Shown one piece after another: positions 34,554 through 42,473 of a DNA stretch of 64,000 nucleotides (its first letter is position 1; the number at the start of each line of letters is the position of its first letter). The DNA lies in assembly GCA_026014685.1 (NCBI GenBank), contig JAOZHW010000001.1, positions 124,001-188,000 on the forward strand, in the 5' to 3' direction. Source of the stretch: Candidatus Bathyarchaeota archaeon. Its GTDB lineage: Archaea; Thermoproteota; Bathyarchaeia; Bathyarchaeales; Bathycorpusculaceae. Under the pieces are notes generated by a model that did not search any database, was not told where the DNA came from, and saw nothing but the letters and a program-made list of their open reading frames with translations. A program made the translations under genes and the position numbers.

Positions 34554-34919
34554 ATGTTGAGGCTTAGATGCATGTCTCTATCAGCGAAACTAAAAACCTT
34601 CAGCAGTGCACAACTCGGCGCCATCGGCTTCTACGCCTTCACAGGTTTGCTGCTTTTGGTTTTTCTGCCGCTGAGTGGCTTTCCACCTCATCTTGCTTTC
34701 CTCGGAGTTTTAAGCCTAATCACCGCCTACAGCCAGTTTATGCGTCGGTTCTGGGGAAACTGGTTGGTTTTCGTCGTGTTTGTTACAAATTCTGGTTTTG
34801 CCCTCTACACGCTTTACGCCATAGGCTTCAGTAACCTTCTAGTTGCTTTGGCGATGGTGACTTTTGCGTCGCTAACTTGGGTTACGACAGCTTCTTTGCT
34901 GATTAAACGGAAATTCTAA
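34554..34919 (+). CDS. Small four-helix membrane protein
   Basis: A 121-residue protein (ATG at 34554, or 34572 for a 115-residue form) with about four membrane helices after a short polar N-terminus (SAKLKTFSSAQLGA). No conserved catalytic residues. TTATTAATTG at about 34530 could be its TATA box, in which case 34554 or 34572 would be read with almost no leader. Its stop overlaps the convergent moeA stop by four bases. Confidence 0.65.
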   Translation: MLRLRCMSLSAKLKTFSSAQLGAIGFYAFTGLLLLVFLPLSGFPPHLAFLGVLSLITAYSQFMRRFWGNWLVFVVFVTNSGFALYTLYAIGFSNLLVALAMVTFASLTWVTTASLLIKRKF

Positions 34920-36139
34920 GCCTTTCCAGCTGTGCCCCTCAAAAGACGAACCAACACTTCTTGGTCTACATCCAAAAAATGTTCGTTCTCTGCGATTTCC
35001 ACAAACCCGTCGGCTTCCACCAAAGCTGAAACCTCGCCGCATGTCTCAACTGGATCGGCAATTAACCGGCATTGTTCATCAAACGCCAACTTGACCAATG
35101 AGAAGGTTCGGCTGCCTTTAGCGCTAAACAACTTTGAACCCGCAAACGCCCTAACAGTCTTCAAATCCGAAACGGGTCTGCCGCATAAACGTTGCAGAAT
35201 CGAGCGGGTAAACAGTTGAAACATTATAAGTGCCGCTGATGGATTACTGGGAAACAGAAAAACAGGCTTCTCGCCAACAAAACCAATCACCGTAGTTTTG
35301 CCTGGTTTAACTGCAACTCCGTTGACTACGACTCCAGGTTTGCCCAGCAAATCAACAATTTCTGATGCGTCCACGGTTGAAGTGGCTACAACCATATCAG
35401 ACGACGCAGAGGCTGCCCGCAGAGCCCGCTCAATAGCAGCTTTGTTGTTGGGAAACGCTCCGAAGTAGATGGCTTTCGCGCCGCACTCCATAACAGCCGT
35501 ACATATGCTGTATGCGTTGACGTCAAAGCGTTTTCCAGTTTGGAGGGGTTTGCTGAGTTCGTTGACTTCGTCCCCGATTGAGAGGACTGCAACCATTGGA
35601 TATTTTAGAACTTTAACCTGTTTGAAGCCTAACGCAGCCAAAACCCCTATTTCTGCGGCGCCTAAAACTTGCCCTTTTTTTAGTACCAAAGCGCCTTTCT
35701 GGATGTCTGAACCCTGCTTGCGAACATTCTCCCAAGCACAAACAGGACTAAAAAGGTGCAACACATCATCTTCGCGTTCAACATCCTGCGCCGCGACAAC
35801 TGCATCTGCGCCCATTGGGAGAACTGCGCCAACAGAAACTTCAACCGCTTCGCCTTTAGTTAAAGCGACTTTGGGTTGCTCGCCAACGGCGATGGCACCT
35901 GCAACTTTCAGGACAGTTGGGGCTTCTTCGTTTGCCTCTGTGGATTCTTGGGAGTTTAGAGCGTACCCGTTAACTGCTGAGGTGTTGAAACTTGGCAGGT
36001 CAAGCGGTGAAACTATGTTTTCGCTTAGCACTCGGTTGTTGGCTTCTAAGAGCACCGCTTCCTCTTCACCTAAAAAGGCAGGTTTAAAGTTGATTTCGAT
36101 GGTGTGTTTGGCTTCCTCGTAGGTTAACAGTTTTGTCAT
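34916..36139 (-). CDS. moeA: Molybdopterin molybdenumtransferase MoeA
   Basis: MoeA inserts molybdate or tungstate into adenylated molybdopterin. The 407-residue protein has LDLPSFNTSAVNGYAL near residue 45, GAVLPMGADAVV, SIGDEVNEL, and VAVKPGKTTVIGF. The usual LPGNP loop reads FPSNPSAA. The cofactor would serve formylmethanofuran dehydrogenase or other tungsten/molybdenum enzymes, fitting the Ftr gene nearby (inference). Confidence 0.9.
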   Translation of the reverse strand: MTKLLTYEEAKHTIEINFKPAFLGEEEAVLLEANNRVLSENIVSPLDLPSFNTSAVNGYALNSQESTEANEEAPTVLKVAGAIAVGEQPKVALTKGEAVEVSVGAVLPMGADAVVAAQDVEREDDVLHLFSPVCAWENVRKQGSDIQKGALVLKKGQVLGAAEIGVLAALGFKQVKVLKYPMVAVLSIGDEVNELSKPLQTGKRFDVNAYSICTAVMECGAKAIYFGAFPNNKAAIERALRAASASSDMVVATSTVDASEIVDLLGKPGVVVNGVAVKPGKTTVIGFVGEKPVFLFPSNPSAALIMFQLFTRSILQRLCGRPVSDLKTVRAFAGSKLFSAKGSRTFSLVKLAFDEQCRLIADPVETCGEVSALVEADGFVEIAENEHFLDVDQEVLVRLLRGTAGKA

Positions 36140-36278
36140 GGCGACTCACTGTAGCAGACACTGCTCTAGACGTAAAAACGTATCGAGAATTCCCCATTGT
36201 TTTTAAACAGAAAAATCCAAATCAAGACCAGAGTTGGATGACGTTGACTTCATAAATACACACAGAAGCATACAATAC

Positions 36279-36392
36279 ATGCACAGCCCCAACTATAGTG
36301 AATCCCTTCTCAATTTTAGCCCAGACTACAAAGTCAGCATAGCAAACTACTGCTTCAAGAAACTGCAGATTCCAAAGCCCAACAGTGATTAA
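36279..36392 (+). CDS. Possible 37-residue protein
   Basis: An ATG-initiated frame of 37 codons (starting HSPNYSESLLNFSP) in the gap between moeA and the DUF2096 gene, with ATAAATAC about 25 bases upstream. The codon pattern is plausible but there is no homology I recognise. Its stop overlaps the convergent DUF2096 stop by four bases. Confidence 0.25.
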   Translation: MHSPNYSESLLNFSPDYKVSIANYCFKKLQIPKPNSD

Positions 36393-36913
36393 GCTGGTTT
36401 GGTTTTTTCAGCCGCCATTTTCTTGACGAAAGTTTTGAGGTCCTCTGCCTGCCCGTGAACCACCAGTTTGCCATCCTTCTGTGGCATGATTTGCAGGTTC
36501 TGAGCTTTGGCGATTTGATGAATTTTCTCCTTCGACCACTCGCCCATCGGTTCCACACGCACCCACTTTTGGTCTCTGGGCACACCCGTCACAAACTTCT
36601 CCTCAGCCTTCACTTTACTGGGTTTAGGACAACAGGATGCATTGACTGCCTCAAGCTTCCTTAACCAATCATCAACTTTTTCTGTGCCAAACACTTTTTC
36701 CCCTTCGTTAACTATGTAGGCTTCGACGTTGGCGAGGTATTCTTCGGCTTTGTGCAATGAGTCTCCGTGGCTGCCCTCGGTGCAGGCTAACTCTATTAGG
36801 GATTTGGCTGTTCGCAGGTCTTCAACCACTTTTGTGGGGATGTCTATGCCTGATTTTTTCAGCTCCAGCATCATGTCTTCAAGCAGTTTCCATGACGCCA
36901 AGTTACTACCCAT
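36389..36913 (-). CDS. DUF2096-like archaeal protein
   Basis: A 174-residue soluble protein. The N-terminal half is helical (SWKLLEDMMLELKKSGIDIPTKVVEDLRTAKSLIELAC), then a Cys-Cys-Pro linker (ASCCPKPSKVK) and a C-terminal alpha/beta part (WVRVEPMGEWSKEKIHQIAKAQNLQI). It resembles the archaeal DUF2096 family by memory. Function unknown; the C-terminal part could be a small RNA- or protein-binding fold (inference). Confidence 0.65.
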   Translation of the reverse strand: MGSNLASWKLLEDMMLELKKSGIDIPTKVVEDLRTAKSLIELACTEGSHGDSLHKAEEYLANVEAYIVNEGEKVFGTEKVDDWLRKLEAVNASCCPKPSKVKAEEKFVTGVPRDQKWVRVEPMGEWSKEKIHQIAKAQNLQIMPQKDGKLVVHGQAEDLKTFVKKMAAEKTKPA

Positions 36914-37032
36914 TGTAGGTTCCTCTGTATAGTTTAGGCGGTCTGCGAATTTAAGGATTAATTGTGAAACCGCTTTTAAAGGGGGATTAGGTTCTCTAAA
37001 GCGAAATAAACACCGATAAAAATGGATTCAGT

Positions 37033-37461
37033 GTGAGTAACATAAAAATTCTTCCGCTGTTCATTGTTGTCGATGTTTGGGTGACTGTGTTGGTCAAGAA
37101 GCTTCATGTACCTGCCGTATTCAAAAGAGCCATAAAACAAACCTTTTCTAAGCCTGCCACAGAGAGGTACCCCCAAGAGAAGCCCAAGCTGCCTGAAAAA
37201 TACCGTGGCGAACCCTGCTTTGATTTTAACGCTTGCATCGGCTGCGGGTTATGCGCAAGGGATTGTCCTGCCAAAGCTCTTGAAATGGTTGCTGTTGAGG
37301 GGAAACGTCGCCCACAGATCAACCTGTCTAAATGTGTGTTTTGTTATCAATGCGCCGAAACTTGTCCAAAGAAAGCGGTTAGCACTTCATGCGTCTACGA
37401 GTTGGCAACCACTGATAAATCCAGTTTAGTTATCAAACCCAAAGCATCCTGTAAGCCATAG
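37033..37461 (+). CDS. 2[4Fe-4S] ferredoxin-like protein (hydrogenase subunit EchF-like)
   Basis: A 142-residue protein with two full clusters: Cys68, 71, 74, 78 and Cys101, 104, 107, 111 (CIGCGLCARDCP and CVFCYQCAETCP). The preceding KPKLPEKYRGEPCFDF is typical of the NuoI/EchF-type ferredoxin subunit of energy-converting hydrogenases and complex I. Here it stands alone, GTG start, about 130 bases before ftr. It may carry electrons for C1 metabolism (inference). The last Cys lies in a short tail. Confidence 0.82.
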   Translation: MSNIKILPLFIVVDVWVTVLVKKLHVPAVFKRAIKQTFSKPATERYPQEKPKLPEKYRGEPCFDFNACIGCGLCARDCPAKALEMVAVEGKRRPQINLSKCVFCYQCAETCPKKAVSTSCVYELATTDKSSLVIKPKASCKP

Positions 37462-37552
37462 ATTTGCAGCTTAACCGCGCTTTTACATTTAATCAACTGG
37501 ACGTTTGTTTAGCCTAATCAGCCAAGTTGAAATCAATAAAAGCATGAAAACT

Positions 37553-37563
37553 CTTAAATTATA
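37553..37563 (+). promoter_or_regulatory. TATA box of ftr
   Basis: CTTAAATTATA about 35 bases before the ATG at 37595. It argues that translation begins at 37595 and not at the upstream in-frame starts at 37505 or 37544. Confidence 0.55.
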
Positions 37564-37594
37564 CAAGACCCCAAGAAGATGCAAGGTCTTGTCA

Positions 37595-38602
37595 ATGTCA
37601 GCGAATAATAAGCCGTTTGAAATCCAAGGTTTCGACGAAAGCGAAAAGATGTATCTTGTCAAAACAGCCAACGGCGTCGTGAAGGTACACGATACCTTTG
37701 CAGAAATGTTTCCGCTTTGGGCTGGCAGAGTCCTCATAACAGCTGCTAACGAGAAATGGGCGCAGATCGCAGCGTCTGTTACCACTGGATTTGCAACCAG
37801 CGTCATCGCTGCATCAGCGGAAGCAGCCATAGAACGCATGGTTCCCGCAAGCGAGACACCTGACAAAAGACCAGGTATACTTATTCAGATTTATAACAAA
37901 GACCGCTTTGAACTTAAACATCAACTCATGGGACGCATCGGACAATGCACCATGACCTGCCCAACCACCGCGGCTTTCAACGGACTCACAGGCAAACGTG
38001 TGTTGCTTATCGGTAGCAGTCTGCGTTATTTTGGCGATGGCTTCCAAAAGAAAACCATGGTTGGGGGACGCAAATGCTGGAAAATCCCCGTAATGGAAGG
38101 CAACTTTATAGTTGAAGACGGTTTTGGAGCCATGGAGGCAGTTGCAGGTGGCAACTTTATGATCTTCGCTAAAACAGCCGCGGAATGCCTTGCAGCTTCA
38201 GAAGCAGCAGCCGACGCCATCCGCGCTCAAGTTCCCGACGTAATCATGCCGTTCCCTGGCGGATTATGCCGCTCTGGAAGCAAAGCAGGTTCACTAAAAT
38301 ACAAGCTTAAAGCCTCAACCAACCACACCTATTGCCCAACTCTGCGCTCCATAGTTCCCGACACTGTGGTTCCAGAGGGTTGCGAAAGCGTCCTAGAAAT
38401 AGTCATCAACGGTTTAACGTTGGATGCCGTTAAGAAGGCCATGGCAGTTGGTGTACAAGCGGCTATTGCTTGTCCAGGTGTGATGAAGATTTCTGCAGGG
38501 AACTACGGTGGCAAGCTTGGTCCGTTCAAGGCTTACCTAAAAGAGGCCATCGGAATCCCAGAACCAGCACCTGCCGCGGCGCCGAAAGCAGCTAAAGCTT
38601 GA
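37595..38602 (+). CDS. ftr: Formylmethanofuran:tetrahydromethanopterin formyltransferase Ftr
   Basis: Ftr moves the formyl group from methanofuran to H4MPT (or the reverse), the second step of the methyl branch in archaeal CO2 reduction. From 37595 the protein is 335 residues. It has VKVHDTFAEMFPLWAGRVLITAANEKWAQIAA and TGFATSVIAASAEAAIE, the Ftr N-terminal core, and FPGGLCRSGSKAGS. An N-terminal extension of about 25 residues precedes the usual start. Implies H4MPT-linked C1 metabolism. Confidence 0.92.
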   Translation: MSANNKPFEIQGFDESEKMYLVKTANGVVKVHDTFAEMFPLWAGRVLITAANEKWAQIAASVTTGFATSVIAASAEAAIERMVPASETPDKRPGILIQIYNKDRFELKHQLMGRIGQCTMTCPTTAAFNGLTGKRVLLIGSSLRYFGDGFQKKTMVGGRKCWKIPVMEGNFIVEDGFGAMEAVAGGNFMIFAKTAAECLAASEAAADAIRAQVPDVIMPFPGGLCRSGSKAGSLKYKLKASTNHTYCPTLRSIVPDTVVPEGCESVLEIVINGLTLDAVKKAMAVGVQAAIACPGVMKISAGNYGGKLGPFKAYLKEAIGIPEPAPAAAPKAAKA

Positions 38603-38678
38603 CCCGATGTTTTTTAGTCGGAACTTTTATTTTCCCCCACATAACAAAAGTATCAGATAATTGGTTTAGTGAAGTTGT

Positions 38679-39947
38679 TTGAGTACCCCAAAAAGAAGCT
38701 CTCTGGAACTATTCAGACTAAGAAAAACAATCAACGAGTTAGCTAAAAAAGAAGGTAGCCACACCGAACTCATCACCATCTACGTGCCACCAGACAAACA
38801 AATCAGCGACGCACTCAACCTGCTACGTAACGAGTACGGCACAGCCAGCAACATCAAATCCAACGTCACCCGCAAAAACGTACTGGACGCCATCGTCAAA
38901 GCCCAACAGAAACTCAAACTCTTCAAGAACCCAGGCGAAAAAGGCATAGTCATCTTCACAGGTGCATTGCCACAGGAAGGCGGTGGCCCCGGAACGGAAC
39001 GCATGGAAAGCTACGTGATCGTTCCGCCTGAACCGATTAGGATTTTCCTCTACCGCTGCGACAGCCGATTCCACACCGAGCATCTGCAGGAGATGCTGCG
39101 GGAGAAAGAGGCATATGGCATTTTACTTGTTGACGCAAACAATGCTACCATAGCCACGTTGCAGGGAAAACACCTCCAAATTGTCATGCAAATGTACAGT
39201 GGTGTAACCGGAAAAACCCGTGCAGGTGGGCAATCAGCCAGACGATATGAACGTTTACGAGACATGCAGCTAAACGAGTACTACACACGTGTCGGTAACC
39301 ACGCTAACGAAGTTTTCTTACCCATGGAAAACCTCAAAGGCATCATCCTCGGCGGTCCAGGCCCAACTAAGTATGATTTCCAAAAAGGTAACTACCTAAA
39401 CTACCAACTGCAGAGCAAAATTCTCGACGTCGTGGACACCGCTTATGTGGAGGAGCAAGGCGTTAAAGAAGTGGTCGACAAAGCGCCTGAAATCATGAAA
39501 AAAGTCCGCTACATCGAAGAAAAAGAGCTCATGCAAAAGTTCCTCTACGAAGTCGGCCACGACAGTGGATTAATCACTTACGGTGAAGCCGAAGTTCGAA
39601 GATTAATGAACTCTGGCGCGGTGCGAACTGTGCTTATGTCAGAAGAAATCGACATGAAACGTGTCACCGTAAAATGCAGCGCATGCAACTACCAAGAAGA
39701 ACACACGGTAAAAGGCAAAGACCTTGCAGCATTCGAGCAGGGCTTAGTTGGAAAACCATGCGGCGGCTGCAAAGCGCCCTCGATGGTGATTGTAGATAAA
39801 AAGGACATCGTAGATGACTTCGCTGACCTCGCGCAACTAACCAACACAGAAATCGAAGTAATCTCAGGGGAAACCGAAGAAGGACAGATGCTCAAAAACG
39901 CCTTCGGCGGCATCGCAGCGTTCCTCCGTTTTAAGCTACAAAACTAA
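38679..39947 (+). CDS. prf1: Peptide chain release factor aRF1
   Basis: A 422-residue class I release factor. NIKS (58-61) reads all three stop codons and GGQ (183-185, in RAGGQSARRYER) triggers peptide release. The C-terminal domain has a Cys-type zinc site (KCSACNYQEEH, then PCGGCKAPS), kept in archaeal aRF1. Starts with TTG; an upstream AT-rich stretch may be the promoter. Confidence 0.95.
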   Translation: MSTPKRSSLELFRLRKTINELAKKEGSHTELITIYVPPDKQISDALNLLRNEYGTASNIKSNVTRKNVLDAIVKAQQKLKLFKNPGEKGIVIFTGALPQEGGGPGTERMESYVIVPPEPIRIFLYRCDSRFHTEHLQEMLREKEAYGILLVDANNATIATLQGKHLQIVMQMYSGVTGKTRAGGQSARRYERLRDMQLNEYYTRVGNHANEVFLPMENLKGIILGGPGPTKYDFQKGNYLNYQLQSKILDVVDTAYVEEQGVKEVVDKAPEIMKKVRYIEEKELMQKFLYEVGHDSGLITYGEAEVRRLMNSGAVRTVLMSEEIDMKRVTVKCSACNYQEEHTVKGKDLAAFEQGLVGKPCGGCKAPSMVIVDKKDIVDDFADLAQLTNTEIEVISGETEEGQMLKNAFGGIAAFLRFKLQN

Positions 39948-39994
39948 TCTACCAGAGGATACTTTATTAGATAAAAAGTAGTTGACGCTAAACA

Positions 39995-40891
39995 ATGAAG
40001 AAGACAATTGCAGCTATTGTAATAATTTTTATAATAATTTCAGTCATTGGTGGAACAACAATATACCTATCGCAGACAAACATGAATTCTAATTCTGTGA
40101 TTACTGAACCGCCTGAAAGCAAAAAAATTGATATTTACATCAATCAAACTTCTTTTAAGTACATTTCATACGGTGACCCGACTTCTGTTGATAATAGCAA
40201 CATAGGTAATACTGTGATTAAACTAACAATATGGTTCTACGCTGATGGGGTTGACCAACTCAGTACTAAAGATTTTCAATTTACAGATATTATGGGCAAC
40301 CCCTTTAAGGTTATTAATTCATTTTCTGACCAAATCAAAAGGGGTGAGCTATACAATTATAGTTTGTGTATAGAAGGACGAATTGACCCCAACTATCGAG
40401 TAACCCTAAATAGCACAGCTACATATGCAGTACCAAACGGCAATTCGTGGGTTTGGGTACCTTTGGAACCTAATATTTTCTTTAAAAACTCGGTGTCACC
40501 AAATCCAACACCATACCCATATGATGTTCAAATTACTTATGGATACCCTTACTACGAATTCCTAAATTCTAATTCTGATACAACAAGGAAAGTTTACTTT
40601 AAAGTTCATTTAAGTTCCGATAGCCCTAATCCAAAAATTCAATTGGAAAAGTTCTATTTAGTATACAATGGTCAACAATTAGACAGTAATGTTGTTAACA
40701 ATACGTCAAGCGGTGTTGCGTTACCGTGGGGTGGCAAATATGATTTCTCGGGTTATAATTATAATAGTGCAGTCTTCCAAGTTTCTTTCAGTTTTAATGA
40801 CCCTATCAATGTTAATTATGGAAATAGTCTCAAGCTTGGATATGGAGATGCTATTAAAATCGAGTGGATTCATGTAGATTTCTGGCTATAA
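39995..40891 (+). CDS. AT-rich secreted or membrane-anchored protein of unknown function
   Basis: A 298-residue protein with an N-terminal signal anchor (about 4-25, IAAIVIIFIIISVIGGTTIYLS) and a Ser/Asn/Tyr-rich outer part with beta character. No domain recognised; a DUF4352-like immunoglobulin fold is possible. Codon use is clearly more AT-rich than the aRF1 and polB genes on either side, so it looks like part of a recently acquired or fast-evolving segment. Confidence 0.75.
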   Translation: MKKTIAAIVIIFIIISVIGGTTIYLSQTNMNSNSVITEPPESKKIDIYINQTSFKYISYGDPTSVDNSNIGNTVIKLTIWFYADGVDQLSTKDFQFTDIMGNPFKVINSFSDQIKRGELYNYSLCIEGRIDPNYRVTLNSTATYAVPNGNSWVWVPLEPNIFFKNSVSPNPTPYPYDVQITYGYPYYEFLNSNSDTTRKVYFKVHLSSDSPNPKIQLEKFYLVYNGQQLDSNVVNNTSSGVALPWGGKYDFSGYNYNSAVFQVSFSFNDPINVNYGNSLKLGYGDAIKIEWIHVDFWL

Positions 40892-41281
40892 TCGTTATTG
40901 TTTGGGGCATTTACTTGAATTCACGCAAACCACAATAAGTATCTAGCAAATCATCTCCAAAACTCTTAAGGAACACATTCTTTTCAGACCTTTGAGGTAT
41001 CAAATGTGTAAAAGATAAAACGAGACAAAAGTAGAAAAAGAGTTAGACATTTTACTACAGTCTCCCTGAAGCATCGAAAAGGTCTTGGATGAGAATTTGG
41101 AGCATATGAGACTTGAAACTTTCAAGGCTTACTTTACTGGATTTATGCATACAAGGGAACAAGCCGTAAAAGTTGTTAAGCAATTCCTTAGATGAGTCGA
41201 AGAAATCCTGCACAAGAAAATCTCGTGAACTACACGCTTTTTTCTTGTGCTTTTTTATAATACACTATTGCTTGTATCTTA
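40892..41281. other. AT-rich intergenic segment with broken frames
   Basis: About 390 bases without a convincing gene. A short frame at about 41106-41195 encodes RLETFKAYFTGFMHTREQAV and stops; the codons before it are interrupted by stops in all frames. It may be the remnant of a small gene. The 3' part carries a strong hairpin terminator. Confidence 0.5.
41210..41256 (+). terminator. Hairpin terminator with T-run
   Basis: A perfect 11-base inverted repeat, GCACAAGAAAA and TTTTCTTGTGC, encloses a nested CGTG/CACG stem and is followed by six T residues. It can fold as one long hairpin and would end plus-strand transcripts from the AT-rich island just before the convergent gene at 41282. Confidence 0.7.
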
Positions 41282-41971
41282 TTAGGTTAGTCTGTCGAGT
41301 TTGAAATCTCTTTTTTCTGCTTCCCATACTGCTATCTCGACATCTCTTGCTCTCCATTGCATACCAGACTTTAAACTAAGTAAGCTTGAGTATTTTCTAC
41401 AGAAGTTTGTCCATTCCAGATATGTATTCCAATTTTGTTCGTTCAGTCCAAGCCAACCATCACTTCTCTGTAAAAAGCTTGATGCACTTGTTTTCCAGTA
41501 GTTTGATTTATTTCTGTTCCACCATTTACCAATTATTTTATCAACCATCGGGAATAAGGTCGGATTGTAGAATGATAGAAAGGTTACAGGGGTCGCAAAA
41601 CCGTTTGGTTGACCACATGCTATTCTAAAGTGTTCAATGTTTTTGTAGGTTGGATTTGATGACAATTGAATTAGTCTACTTTTGAATTCATTCCAATTAT
41701 TCTTATCTTCTAACAGCTTAAGTAGACTGTTGGTAAGTTTATCTCTTGAAGTGTGGCTTCCATAATTCTTCCAGTAGCAGACTTCACCAGTTACGGCAAA
41801 TGTGTTTGTGTTGAGTGATGATCTGAACTTTTCTTCGAATTCAGATGTGTTCTTGTTGGTTATCAATTGGTTAAAGAAGTCCTTGTAAGCGTCTCTTAAT
41901 GGATAGTTACTGAGGTCTACAGTCCAATCATATTTTTCGCGAGATTTGCTCCAACTTTCTATTTCATTCAA
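41282..41971 (-). CDS. Unknown protein of an AT-rich accessory island
   Basis: A 229-residue Trp- and Asn-rich, mostly helical protein. The segment CGQPNGFATPVTFLSFYNPTLFPMVDKIIGKWW resembles the conserved core of helical, HhH-glycosylase-like proteins of restriction or repair loci, where a similar fYNPxxFPmvDk stretch occurs (weak inference). No catalytic Lys-Asp pair was confirmed. AT content is far above the neighbouring housekeeping genes. No partner gene of a known defence system lies beside it. Confidence 0.7.
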   Translation of the reverse strand: MNEIESWSKSREKYDWTVDLSNYPLRDAYKDFFNQLITNKNTSEFEEKFRSSLNTNTFAVTGEVCYWKNYGSHTSRDKLTNSLLKLLEDKNNWNEFKSRLIQLSSNPTYKNIEHFRIACGQPNGFATPVTFLSFYNPTLFPMVDKIIGKWWNRNKSNYWKTSASSFLQRSDGWLGLNEQNWNTYLEWTNFCRKYSSLLSLKSGMQWRARDVEIAVWEAEKRDFKLDRLT

Positions 41972-42107
41972 AGAGTATATTCCTTCTTTTCCTCAATCTA
42001 CTTAACATTGGTTTAAGTAATTGGTGAATAGTTACTGTTTTTCTGTGTGGATTGGAAACGTTCGTATAGCGTTGATTTCTTTCACCGTTTGAATTTGGTA
42101 TTGTCGA

Positions 42108-42284
42108 TTACTGAGAATTTCTCTGTTTGCTAACAATCTTATCGACTTCTTTTTCCAAATTGAGCCTGTTGGCGATTTCTTGGTTGGTCGCTTCACAATT
42201 ATAGTAGATATTTATCAATCTTCGCTTGATTTTCGGGTGACTTGGGAATGGTGTGGGACATTTTTCCGTTACGATAATAACCAT
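42108..42284 (-). CDS. 58-residue helix-turn-helix-like mini-protein
   Basis: An ATG-initiated frame of 58 codons encoding a basic protein: a Cys/Pro segment (TEKCPTPFPSHPKIKRRL) then ATNQEIANRLNLEKEV, which has the pattern of a DNA-binding helix-turn-helix. It could equally be the decayed end of a longer gene: the flanking 136 and 189 bases contain frames with stops and no clear gene. Compositionally part of the AT-rich island. Confidence 0.4.
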   Translation of the reverse strand: MVIIVTEKCPTPFPSHPKIKRRLINIYYNCEATNQEIANRLNLEKEVDKIVSKQRNSQ

Positions 42285-42473
42285 TGAAATTCAATCCATA
42301 TGCTGACATTCGAATGATTTAGCAATGAAGCCATTATACTTCCATAATTCATTCAGTCTCACCTCTAAGGTGTTGGTTTTCCCTCATAACATTTGCGATT
42401 AAATCTCAAATCACCTGTGAAAAAGTTCTACGATTTAAAGGTAACATCAATATATAACAAATCGGTGGCGTCT

